Assembly: GCF_905404315.1 (NCBI RefSeq)
Contig: NC_066292.1
Coordinates: forward strand, 5,456,001 to 5,520,000
DNA from: Leptidea sinapis
Taxonomy: Eukaryota; Arthropoda; Insecta; Lepidoptera; Pieridae
Length of the DNA: 64,000 nt
Reading direction: 5' to 3'
Below, in pieces: positions 31,477 through 43,320 of this stretch. Every line of letters begins with the position of its first letter. Position 1 is the stretch's first letter. Made by a program: the position numbers and the translations under genes. The notes under the pieces are model-generated. The model had not been told where the DNA came from, did no database searches, and saw nothing but the letters and a program-made list of their open reading frames with translations.

Positions 31477-33307
31477 TAATGGGCGGACTCCTTAAAGTGA
31501 TCGGACGCTCTTCGATAACAGCCGGTGACCATTTAAACTCAGCCTTAATATTAACAAATAGGGCGCGTGGCGCCTGTTGTGAATAGCTTAGTTTGCCCTT
31601 ATCACGTGGCATCCATCTTGTCTGTACATATTTCAACAGTGACTGACATTCGGTATCCTTCGCTAGTTTATTGTCCGTGGCACAGCCTATTATGATAAGA
31701 AACCATAAAACGGATTTCTTTAGAAGTTTCCAAATGGACCGTTGCGCTTTCGAGGGCCGGCCTCCTCTAATAAGAGACATTTATTTGTAAGACCGGCATC
31801 CATGCTTTATGTATCTCGTACTTCAAAATCTTTATCCTTGCTTTACAGCATATAAATCTTAAAATAGTATGTCAGTCACTTTACCGTATTGAGGGCCTGT
31901 TCCAAACATAGAAATGGTTCTGTTCATTAATAATTTAAACTATGTGGAACATGGCCCTGTAGATGTATACTAAGTAAATGTAAAGAAATATTAATTATTG
32001 TACATACCTAGTGTGTTGAGATAGATCTATGAGAGAGTATTTTTAGAACGGGGAATTAAAGTTTCTATTTATTTACCAAAGAGAAGTGAGGAATTGCTTA
32101 GATAATAAATTGACTAAATTTATCTTTATTCAGACAGTCATAATATTATTACGACTTTATTTCTCATAATGAAACTAGTAAGTTGAGTAAAAGTACATTT
32201 TTTTTTATCACCATCATCATTAATCTAACTTTTTTCTTTAAAATCAATATAATAATAAATAATTAAAGAAAGATAAACTTACTTTTTACTGCGTCATAGT
32301 TCTAACTCTTAACTTATCTCTGGCCAAAATATGATTGGAATATCTACTTATATACTCTAATCTATCCAAAATCGGTTTCATAACTTACCGTCCTGGTATA
32401 TCTTCAATGATGTTCAGAGAATATGTTTTAATAAAACCTAAGTAATATTATGATAATCGAGCCTTTTCGATTCGAAGAATGTTTAATGTGATCTCAATAA
32501 TTGTCTGTAATTAATTAAGTTTTCAGACGACGATAACATAAAATATAACAATAATTTATTCAGAGAGTAACTATATCTATTGGAGTATTATATTTTATAT
32601 TGTGTAGCTAAGATAAATGTTGTCAGTTGAACAAATTAGAAAATCAACTTGGTGTTTATTTGTAGTCAAAGCGTATTTGGTTCTATCGAGAAAGTTTACA
32701 TTTAAAATAAAACAGGCTATTCTAATATTTTTATGATAGAGTTGGTAATATTTTGTTATTTGTATAATTTCTCGGTTTTAGTTCAATTTACTGTGAACAA
32801 TTTATCTATATTTTGGCTTCCCCTTGCGTAATTAAGAAATTTCAAAAATAATAGCCTCATTACTAACATTATTATAACATGAGAAATAATTAGTGTTTTT
32901 TATCAGGAACAGTATGGGAATACAAAACTATAGGATACTATAAGTGCATGGAAACAGTAAAAATCATTTCACTGAACTCGACAATTTCTTTCAATATATA
33001 CAATTATTCAAAATATCCGAATAATCAATGTCTGTCATTAATTTTTTTTAAAGGACATCAAGGTTTAAAATTAGAGTTTTCACAAAAAATACTTAATACA
33101 TTGTACTTTTATATAATGGTTTCAGGTCTCCCCACACTGTCCCAGTTAAAAATGTCATAAAAAATCTATTTACATAATTATTAGGGCAGAATCGGTAATA
33201 TGTTGCATAAGAGTAGCGCTTGTTACTGTACACAGTAGTTGTATGTTGTGATGGTTACTTGTTGCTTCGTGTTTCATGTGCAGTTGCTGTATTATAACAA
33301 AATATTT
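31477..33307. other. Intergenic, no recognised feature
   Basis: About 1.8 kb of AT-rich DNA without convincing coding or repeat signals. Confidence 0.45.
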
Positions 33308-33895
33308 ACGGCCCTACAAATAAAATTGGTATACAGTTATACCTGCGAATAGGCCAAGAATAAGCAAAATGTCCGTCTACCAATGGGAGCTCCTTTGTAC
33401 AGGATGCCAGCTAGATTAAGGGTACCACAATGGCGCCTATTTCTGCCGTGAAGCAGTAATGTGTAAACTTTACTGTGTTTCGGTCTGAAGGGCGTCGTAG
33501 CTAGTGAAATTATGCGCAAATGAGACTTAACATCTTATGTCTCAAGTTGAAGAGCGCAATTGTAGTGTCGCTCGGAATTTTTGGGCTTTTCGAGAATCCT
33601 GAACGGCACTGCATTGAAATGGGGCAGTGCGAATCAATTACCATCAGCTGAGCGTCCTGCTCGTCTCGTCCCGTATTTTCATTAAAAAAATACAAATAGA
33701 CATTTTGCTTATAGACATTAATTAGGACGTATAACGTTTCCCGCGTTTATTTGCATTACGCGTATTGATATTCGGAAAACTTCAGAATTATTATTGTGCT
33801 AACAGTGTTGTCGGAAATACAGTCCACATTTTGCATATTCTTAGTTTATTCTCAGGTATAAGTTTATGGCAAGTTTATTTGTAAAGCCGTTATTG
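33308..33895. mobile_element. MITE 'B' copy 2, interrupted by repeat A
   Basis: Same ends as copy 1 (GGCCCTACAAATAAAATTGG at 33310; TTTATTTGTAAAGCC near 33893). A repeat A copy at 33380-33690 splits it. The flanks of the insert, ATAAGCAAAATGTC (33360) and GACATTTTGCTTAT (~33699), are inverse to each other, so they are MITE internal sequence rather than a target duplication. Confidence 0.75.
33380..33690 (+). repeat. Repeat A copy inside MITE B
   Basis: Close to the longest form of the family: CAATGGGAGCTCCTTTGTAC ... GTGTTTCGGTCTGAAGGGCG ... CTCGTCCCGTATTTTCATTA plus an A-run. Confidence 0.9.
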
Positions 33896-34499
33896 TAAAG
33901 TGAGCTATCGGTCGCTTTACTATAATTTCTAGCGTTACTTAATTATTACCTATATTTTTGTACGTCACAGTATTGCCTTACGATCACTACGGTTTACCTC
34001 AAATGTAATGATAATTTATCAGTCAATGGTTGTGTTTCGAAGCAAATAAGTATTAACATGTGAGGTTGCCATTTAGTTATTATTAATGTAGATATGTCGA
34101 CGTGTAGGAGCTAGATATATATGTCTGTTTATTGATTGCTTCACGTGGAATCAGCTTTATTTGTAACGACACTTGAGTCTATTATCGAGGACAATATTGG
34201 AAGGTTACCGACCACACTACACCCGTGCCTACATAGAGGAAATAAATTTATTATTCAATAATATAAGCCTTATTCGGATATTATTTTTATCGATTTATCA
34301 GAATGTTTATTCAATATTTTTGCATCTATGTTTTAATTGCACTAGATTTAAGTGGATGTTGTATCGACGTGAACTTTACTTTATTTAAAAAAAAAAACAT
34401 CATCTAATATCCTTGTATTCATTTTATCAAATTAATTGAATTCCCTTATCTTTATATCTAGGGAAAGATATTTTTATTTCACGTATTATATAAAGTCTT
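33896..34499. other. Intergenic, no recognised feature
   Basis: AT-rich. The open frame at 34173-34388 has no recognisable family. Confidence 0.45.
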
Positions 34500-35035
34500 A
34501 GAGTGACTGCGGGAAACTGTGTGAACACGTTGATGAACGGAAGTGAGAGTTGCGTATGGCAGAAGAAGCATAAAAGCAGACCTAATGCAGTTGAGATGCG
34601 ATCACTGCGTGGTGTGTGTGGGGTGAGACTGATTGATAGAATTATGAATGCGTTAATACGAGCGCGCTGTGGTCTGAAAGAAGATGTTGGGACAAGGATA
34701 GAAAGGAATGCTGAAATGGTTTGGACACTTGGAGCGAATGAGTGAAGAAAGAATGATGAATCAAATATTTGAGGCAAGTATGTGGGCAAGTCTATCGCGG
34801 GACACCTCGTAGAACATTCGTCGAGCAAATTGGGAACGTCTTGAAAAAAGGAGAGGTCCGAAGTACCCGCAACCGGCGAGCATGTATGAACAGAGTAATG
34901 AATGTAGAGGAAGCGCGTGAGGTTTGTAAGGATAGACGCATATGGCGTTCTGATGTCTCTGCCTACCCCGGCGGGAAACAGGCGTGTGTTTGTATTAAAC
35001 CTATACTTTACGAAAGAAAAGGGAATTATTATATA
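34500..35035 (+). pseudogene. RTE-like LINE ORF2 C-terminal end
   Basis: Frame pieces read LMNGSESCVWQKKHKSRPNAVEMRSLRGVCGVRLIDRI, then RARCGLKEDVGTRIE, then PRRTFVEQIGNVLKKGEVRSTRNRRACM and VSAYPGGKQA. These are the conserved terminal blocks of RTE-like insect elements. Two frameshifts. Same family type as the fragment at 1-130. A short telomere-like TAACCTAACCTAAC run follows at ~35061-35074. Confidence 0.75.
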
Positions 35036-36954
35036 TAAATACTTTTTTTTAATCAAAACCTTAACCTAACCTAACGTTAAAAAAAAACGAAATTCCTATT
35101 ACATTAGTTTCCTACAAAATCATACAAAGTATAATGATTTATAAAGATCAAGTAAAGTTCACAGACTAAATGTTACACATATTATATGGGTTGTGTGTAA
35201 TTAACAGTAAGTAGGGTATGAGTACGGAGTGTGTTGAACCACCGCGCGACCTGTAGCTTCAAGCTTCTAGACTGGGTTTTACTTGGAATGTTTACAACGG
35301 CCGTGAACTTAATGAGTACACTATTGAAGTGATCACTTCTTTAGGCAGAAGGAGAGCATAGTTGTGTCGTATTACTAACCTCGTACTCATGAAGTTTTCA
35401 CTACTGTCGTACATCAGATCGTGGCATCTACGCCTAGGTCGACCTTTTCAAAAACCACTTCGACATCTCCACTACCAAATGACACTGCAGCAGTCATTCT
35501 CTACATCTCGAGCGAGAGACAGACACAGCGCCGGTCTTAGCGATGGCTGACAGCTGCGCTTTACCTAAACGGCTCGGGAAGTCCGTGTGCGAGATAGTGA
35601 GTACAATGTCGCACCTCTGGAAACTGCTTGCACCATTTCAAGTTTCAAAATGTGATTGTCTCGTTTCAATGTGTGACAAGTCGCGTTACATTTCACACTA
35701 TATTGAGTTTTTGCGGTCAATTGTCTTGAAGCTACAACGTCGTGCGACAACGAGCTTATATTTTATACGAAGCCAGCGATCGACGATATTCAATAGTCGT
35801 TGTATAATAATTAATATTATGGCGTTCCTTCACGTTTGTTTATGTGATCGTTTACAGCTCGTCTAGTACACATTGTGACGGTGTTGCTGTCTTATTCAGT
35901 ATTACCAACACATACGGATCATATATTTTATAATAACAAAATGGCGTCATCCAAGGGGAAATAACTAATAAGGAGTTTGAATATTGCTTTCATTAGATGG
36001 GTCTATATCTGCTTTCTGTATTTTTGGTGGTACTTTGTCGATCTGATGCTTAAATTATCCGCCATGTAACTCTCTCTCAACAATATTTTAATTTATTTCA
36101 TCACTTATTTGTGATAGGTCTCTTAATCTATTGGCGGGTCAATTATTTTTTCTTCCTTTTTGATCTTTTCATGGATGCATACTTCATCATCATTCGCAGT
36201 CATTTTGATTACGCACGCACAGGGAATGAGGCGAATGCGACTGACATCTAATGAGTGTTAACCAAAATCCGGGTGTACTTTCGAACTATCTAGAATCACG
36301 TCCATCACCCTCGTTTACGAAATCACTTAATCCGAAAGTTTTCGAATAGTTAAAACCCCGCTTTAACAAAAAAATACATAATTTTCAAATAGACACAAAC
36401 CAGTAAGTAGTACTAAAGTTTTTCTTTATGATTGATAACTCTGTAAAGTGTTACTTCATATATAATACTCCATGGTATGGCGCCATTTTATAAAAGCACG
36501 AATTATTTTTAGCCATGTTAACACAGAATCTTGTCTGCTTATTACCGAGTAGATTTTTTCATTTTATCGATGGACAAAATTGTATTAGTGTATATGTTCA
36601 CATGTTATTTTATTTATAATTTAACCTGATCAGAATACATATGGTTATTTTTTATTGATAGGTTTCACATGCAGCATGTTTTTTAAATAGAATCGTCGCG
36701 GATATTTTAAATTAATTAAAATATATGTTTTACCGTTTGTGTAACATTGCACATATTTTATTAAATGTGAAGGAACGCGTTGTTTGTTTAGTAGAGGATC
36801 GGGACAATGAGCCGTCAACACAAAAGCGAAATGTATTGTTAATTACTGTTTGTGATGTACCGTAACTGTCGGAAATAAACCTAGTCATGTGTTAATTGTT
36901 GTTTTATTTGATTGAAGACCTAAACTGGTAAAGGAACCTGTGGTGAGGCTCCTG
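35036..36954. other. Intergenic, no recognised gene
   Basis: Open stretches at 35362-35866 have no family match and run in both strands over the same DNA. An AATAAA at 36878-36883 could serve either an extended Rfx 3' UTR or nothing. Confidence 0.4.
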
Positions 36955-37095
36955 TTGTTTTATCAGGCTTCTTTGTACGGGATGCCGGCCATTGTGAAAT
37001 TACTGGGCTAAATGACACATATCTCAAATGTAGAGTGCAAGTCATATAATTTACCATCAGATGAACATACTGCTCATCTCGTCACTGTTTATAAA
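36955..37095 (+). repeat. Repeat A copy, internally deleted
   Basis: Shares the GCTTCTTTGTACGGGATGCC start and the ACCATCAGATGAACATACTG / CTCATCTCGTCACTG end, but lacks most of the middle. Confidence 0.65.
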
Positions 37096-37111
37096 AGTAG
37101 TAACACAATAA

Positions 37112-37566
37112 TCTTATATATAAAATTCTCGTGTCACAATGTTAGTTACCTTACTCTGAAACGGCTTTACTGATTTCTACCAAATTTTATATGCATATTC
37201 AGTAAGTCTGAGAATCGGCTACTAGGTATCTATTTTTCATCACCCTAAATGTTAAGGGTGTTCCACCCCTATTTTTTTTATTATAATTTTTGTTTTTTTT
37301 TTATGACAAAAATTATAAAATACATACAACCCTAAATTTTCAACCCTCTACGATCAACCCCTATTTTTGTATCCCGATTTTTATATTATTCTGTTCCATC
37401 CACATATCCGCAATAGATTTGCAAGATGGCAATGGATCAACACTTACAATAATAATTGTTGTATGATAAATTTGGTAGGTCTGAGAATCGGTTGCATCTA
37501 CTTTTTACACCCGAAAAATTTTTTTATTACTTTTTATGGCATTACAACGTTTGCTGGGTCAGCTAG
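37112..37566 (+). mobile_element. Helitron-like element
   Basis: TCTTATATATAAAATTCTCG at the start and GCTGGGTCAGCTAG at the end, flanked by A and T. Same family as 55260-55581 and 58198-58505, with a longer interior. No helicase coding. Confidence 0.8.
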
Positions 37567-40500
37567 TTATTATATAATATTCATTGCACATGATAATAAC
37601 TATGTAATAATATCCTTCTCAGCAAGTGTGAAATAAAACAACATATTCCCGCTATAAATATTATTTCAAAACCTCGTGCAAGGCTACATTGTGTAGCGCC
37701 TTAATTAATTCAAATAATATTTACAGAGAACTTATCTACAGTTTGAGCTGCATTTACGAAATTTATCGAGATGACATATATACATAATATAGCCAGTTTT
37801 TTAATGGTAAAAAATGTTACCTTAAAAAATATTTTTTAGAGAAGTCAGTTTTATACCATAAAAGAAATGAATAAGGTTATTAAGGGCATTTCGTAAACGC
37901 AGCGCAACGGAATAAAATCCGAACTTTATTTTATATGAAATAAAATCACGAATAGAACCAAATCAACTAGCGATTCTATGAACAATAAGAGTGCGTCAAT
38001 AACAAACTAATATTTAATTTACTACAGCAGTATTAGCAGTTACAGATTGTCTATAAACATAGTAACTAAAATAAGTATAACTATTACAGGAAAAATCAGA
38101 TACAATACACAAAACATTTAAATCAAAATAACAAATTTGAGAAAACATTTGTATGTAGCACTAGCTCAGAATAATACACATACATTTTGGCTCTTGTTTT
38201 AAATATACATTGATGTGATTGTTTTCAAAAGCGAATACTGAATTGGTTTTACTTTCAGTAATGTAGGTATTCTACTGCCCACGCAGATAACAAAATAAAC
38301 ATGTTGCTTATCCGAGGTTTTTAGCAAATTAACAAGCGAAACCCATCTGCATTTATGATACACAGTAGCTTTGTGTTGAATTCTGATACCGATGTACTGC
38401 AGATGGACTTTTACTATGTTTAACAGGAGAATAACAAAAATTCCTTTATTATTATTTAGGTTGGATGTGATTAAACTCAAAGATATTAAAATGTTACCAG
38501 AATCATGGATATTTTAATTGTAACAATAGTAATTGAGGATGTCTAACAGTACACATTGATATAACGATTATAAATTAACACAATATCCTGTTCCAGCACG
38601 CTCAGAATAATTAACAACCAACATTATTTAAAAGTAACAACTAAGAGAACTGTTCTAAAGTATAGTAAGATAATAAACATCACACATGCCTACAGCGGGT
38701 GCGATGTCTTGTTAGAAGTGGCCGCGATCAGTTCAAAAGAGCCCAAACAACTTGAACTATCAAGTTACCTACACCTCTTATTCAAAGGCAACATTACATT
38801 TTCACAAATTTTGGGTGGCCAGGCTTTCCGAATGATAGCTACTTTTCCTGATGAAATAAATAGCCACCATTAGCTTACAGTTAACCTATTCTGGTATGAT
38901 AATATTATACAATATTCCTTCTAAGTACATGTCACAACTGCTTACATCGCCAAGATGGCGAATGTCATAGCGAATCAGTTCTCTACAAGGAATAAACATG
39001 CAAAAAATACTAATCGACAAATGACTTGTTTTAATTACAATTAAAAAGCTAGAATTATGTATTTCAAGCATTTATTAACTTTTTGTTGTGGCGTGAATTA
39101 TACAATAAGACGTGTCAAACGATTGAACTAAATAAAATACAACAAAATATATTTTTCTAACTAGCTCTTACCGGCGGTGCATTTCAATACAAAACCTAAA
39201 TCTACTTACAATAATTTTTTATACAACAACTAACTGCCACAACTCACTATCCCTTTATGTCTCGCAAGTATAAGTTGATACTAACTTTCCAATATTTACT
39301 AAATACAGTCACTCAATTTATAAAATTGATTCAATATTTTCAAACAAATATCTTAAATCTGTATTAAACCAAGAATATCGAAAGTTCACTCTAATTAAAA
39401 TATTTTTGGTATTTATTTTTTATTTTTCGTGATTTACAAAAAAAAATATAAGTAATTTAAACGTAAGCAATTTTAATTTTAATATCTACTTCATTACTTC
39501 AAATCAATTTGTTTGAAACATTGACAACAATATCATCAGAACATTTTGTATTGGAAATGTAGAAAAAAAAATCATACAATCTATTATAAATTTGATAACT
39601 TGTAGTCGTACAACCACGTGACCAATATGTTTGTTTATTGTAGGTATGTATGACTGCAATTTGTGATTGGTGCAATGAGAAAAAATGGCGGACTGTGCAA
39701 TACAGCGTGTGTACGCTAATCTGAAGTAAACCTTTTAAATTCAGGCTGTCATTTATTTTCTGAGAAGTATACAAAAACCTTTAATAATATTATTATACCT
39801 TCACAATGTGGCTATTTATTTATTTATTTGGCATAAAGCTTTCAAAGCATCAAGAATACTAATTTCAGTTCCTGATAACCACATCATATTTGTATGTTTG
39901 TGTACTTTGTGCACTGTAGTCACCAGGAAACTTGCCTTGGAAAATAAGTTTTAAAACAAATATCAGAGCCAGTTGGGGGTTTGGGTGAATATCGATCCCT
40001 ATTGATGAAGCGTTAAATCAAAACGATAGTAAACAGTGTAATGGTTCAGGTTCATTGTAATAAGCCGGGAAAGGTGTTTCAAATGTGAATAATGAATACA
40101 TTTTCTCTTCTCCAGTACCAATTAAATATATGACTGCAATCCGTGCTATCGGAATGATATATTCCTCCACGAAAAAGTTTACAACAAAATGATTTTACCA
40201 AAGAAGATACGCGGATTATATTAATTAAAAGTGGGTTATTGTGGGTTTGCACTAGCCGGATTCGTTTCTACACCTCAGTGAAACGTGGAGAGGTGTGTCG
40301 TGGTTAGTGATAGCGGTGTGGGTGCGTGTGAGTGCGTGTGGATGCGTTTGTGTGCGTGTTAGAGCGCCAGAGCGGCCGAGCGTTTATCTCTGTTCTTGTT
40401 CCGAGCGACGGTGCGTGCCTTGCACGCAGCATTGTTTTGCAGGTGCTGAAAAATAATGATTTTCATAAGTATTACTGTCACTTAATATTATTACAATAAA

Positions 40501-40790
40501 AAATTATTTTATTTATTTAGAGCATTGCTAACGAAGCATACATCAACGCTGCATCGATATGTCACTTCATTGTGGGTTTTACACCACATTCACCAGGCTG
40601 TCTTTGACAGTGGGGTTTTCAAGGAAAAATACGACAATACGAATATGTTATACCTTATATACCTTGCGTAGTTAAGATTGCTGATCGGGCGAAGAGCTAA
40701 TCGACCTAAATTACAATATTAAAATAAATATTTGTTCGATAGTCGAACAAGCGGGTAATAATCAACTCTGCTATGAATCCTCTTGTGTTC
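37567..40790. other. Intergenic, no recognised gene
   Basis: 3.2 kb of AT-rich DNA. A TTTATTTATTTATTTGGC run at ~39815 is probably a LINE tail on the minus strand. GT-rich sequence lies at 40310-40370. Open frames at 38199-38480 and 39499-39774 resemble nothing I know. Confidence 0.45.
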
Positions 40791-40802
40791 TCTGTTGCCG
40801 GA

Positions 40803-40885
40803 GAGTACGCTACGTGTGTGTGTGTACGAGTACGCTACGTGTGTGTGTGTACGAGTACGCTACGTGTGTGTGTGTACGAGTACGC
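40803..40885. repeat. 25-bp tandem repeat, 3.3 copies
   Basis: Units GAGTACGCTACG(TG)5.. start at 40803, 40828 and 40853, with a partial at 40878. Identical units. Confidence 0.97.
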
Positions 40886-41089
40886 ACTAATATGCTACGG
40901 TGATTATTTAGCATTACATACCCTGTATCGTCGTTTATTCTTCTATATAATATAAATTACATTAATTTGGTAAAAAAATGTGGTAAAAGTAATACAGACT
41001 GTTAAAAATTCAAGAGTCTAATTTAAAAAAATGCGGATAGACGGTAAGGGAAGTATAAGTAATAAGGTTCCGGAAGTTTTGTCGGGTTC

Positions 41090-41321
41090 ATCCGAAAGAG
41101 GTGTCGATAGACACGGATTATAAACACCCATTAGCGAAATTCTCTAAGAAAAAAGCCATTGTATGAAACGTGCAGTGATTGATAGATGACGGCTATAATC
41201 TAGTAAAAAACGGAGATAACCGAAATCCACTACGTTTTAAGCATCTGTTCGCTTATAAATTTAGCCGGATTATTACTTCGTCGCCACATTGTAATAACTA
41301 TTTCAAACTTATGTCAAATCT
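41090..41321. mobile_element. MITE 'C', left part
   Basis: Aligns to 63065-63300 through CTCT.AGAAAAAAGC, TATGAAACGTGCAGT, GTTCGCTTA.AAA.TTAGC and TTCAAACTTAT. It breaks off at AAATCT (41316-41321). The matching right part resumes at 45485, also at AAATCT. Confidence 0.7.
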
Positions 41322-41499
41322 AAGTTTTAATCTAATTATTTAGTTTTCGTTTTGAATACTGTACAATTTTTACTTCTTTTTTATTATTTTTTGGAAAATG
41401 TACTCCTGTAATAAGTGTACATCTAATAATGTGTGTTTGTATAGATTTAAGTATTATTCTTTTGTATGTAATAAACTTTTAGTAGTCTTAATTAAATAT

Positions 41500-43320
41500 T
41501 TATTATTTATTTATTATATACAGACACTTTATCACATAATATTACATCATATTTGGTCCCTACACTAGACGTAGCCTGTGCTGTAGGCAACTAATTTACA
41601 ATCTATGGTTAGCAATATGATCCGATAGGTAAAAAATTCCCACTCTGTATATGTGTGTGTGTGTGCGTTTTTTTGGGTGGGTGCATGTGAGAGAGTGTGA
41701 GGATCTGATTAATCATGTTACGAAGTATTAACATTATATTAATCCTAAGCTATCAGTTTAAGAATAGCTTTGTATTATCTCTGTATTTTAAATTGGACAT
41801 GATGGACCGAGCAATTTTAATATATCATTTTAAATTTACCTTGTTGTATAAAAGGAATTTTATTTCTCAAAATTGATTCCTTTAGAATTCTTTTTGATGT
41901 CATTTCTAATATACTAGATACTACTACCGCTTCGGAAACAAATGGCGCTCTGAGAGAGAAGAAGCACCGCAAGAAACTCTCCCAGCATTCTTTTTTTTTT
42001 CGCTCTTTTTAATAAAAATATACAATATTGTTCTTTCATTGCTATTGCTATAAAATAGTCATAATCTAGTCCCAGGCTCTCCGATCACTTAGATATTCAG
42101 CTGTGAAGTAATAGGATTTACGACAGAGGCATTTTTTTTATAAAATATTTAAATTTATTTATAGATAATGCCTGAGCAGTGGCTGGGATTTTATTATAAA
42201 AGTGTATACATTTACCCTTGAAGCTATTATGTATCTTATGAAGTCTACTAGAATTAGTGACAAGCAATCCCTTATTTCTAGTGTTATAATAATGAAAATC
42301 ACTATTAAGAGCAAAAAGGTGACGATTTTTGTGAACGTATATTAAGTTTTCATAAATGTACTGACAATGAACAGTCATAATATTTATTTATTTAAATTTT
42401 TCTTTGAGAGACTGTCTATAACCAAGCTGATATATAAGCACGAACAGCTCTCTTTTGCAGAGCAAACACTATGTCAATTGTCAGCAGCATGACCCCATAG
42501 TAAAATACCGTACGTCATGATGCTGTGAAAATAACTGAAGTACACCAATCTAGCGGTCGCAACATTAGTGTACTCTCTAATCTTTCTAACAGCATATGCC
42601 GCAGAACTAAGTCTATCTGCTAGTTGGGCAATATGTGGACCCCACTGAAGCTTTTTATCTAACGTGATACCCAAAAAGACCGTAGTGTCCACAAGTTACA
42701 ATTTCTCGTCATTTATAAGTACGTTGGTTTGTACCTCCGCTGTGTTTGGTGTAATGAACCGTAAACACTTGGTTTTTTTAAGTGCAGATTATTCGTCTCA
42801 AACCAACGCACTATCTTTGAGAGGGCATTGTTTACCTCGTCATCAATATCTGCACTTCGTTTCACTTTAAAAATAAGTGAAGTATCATCAGCAAATAATA
42901 CAATCTCATGGTTATCATCTACCACAAAAAGTAGATCGTTAATATATATAAGAAACAAGAAAGGACCGAGAATAGAACCCTGCGGAACACCATTCCCACA
43001 GCTTTATCGACCATCTGAACTCTTTCGCTTAAATAGGATTTTAACAGATTAAGGGCTCTATTATGTAGTCCATAATGCTTTAGTTTTAGGAGTAAAGTTT
43101 CATGGTGGACGCAGTCAAATGCTTTGGACAAATCACAAAAAATGCCCAATGCATCCTGTGACTCTTCCCAGGCGTCAAAGATGTGCTTGTAGCCGCGATC
43201 AATGAGTCTAGTACCCGCATTAATTGTTGATAAGCCCCTAATGAAACCAAATTGATTTTTGTTCAATAATTTCCAAAAATGCATTTGTAGTTGCTGAAGC
43301 AGTTTTTCAAAAATTTTACA
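41500..43320 (-). mobile_element. 5'-truncated jockey/CR1-like LINE (inner copy)
   Basis: Minus-strand frames: KIFEKLLQQLQMHFWKLLNKNQFGFIRG, FCDLSKAFDCVHHETLLLKL (43284-42919), FADDTSLIF (42958-42713), FLGITLDKKLQWGPHI (42692-42474), and the C-terminal HYYNTRNKGLL (42378-42118). The AT-rich 3' end is near 41500. The GVPQGS box is damaged (GMVFRRVLFSVLS). Fragmented by several frameshifts; dead. Confidence 0.85.

Noticed and set aside
34427..35056. 209-aa minus-strand ORF
   Set aside because: Opposite strand of the RTE-like LINE end; the plus strand carries the recognisable conserved blocks.
35362..35866. Pair of moderate ORFs suggesting an intergenic gene
   Set aside because: No conserved motif, no splice or promoter context, and conflicting open frames on both strands.
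37367..37636. 89-aa ORF
   Set aside because: Lies within and beyond a Helitron-like element; AT-rich translation only.
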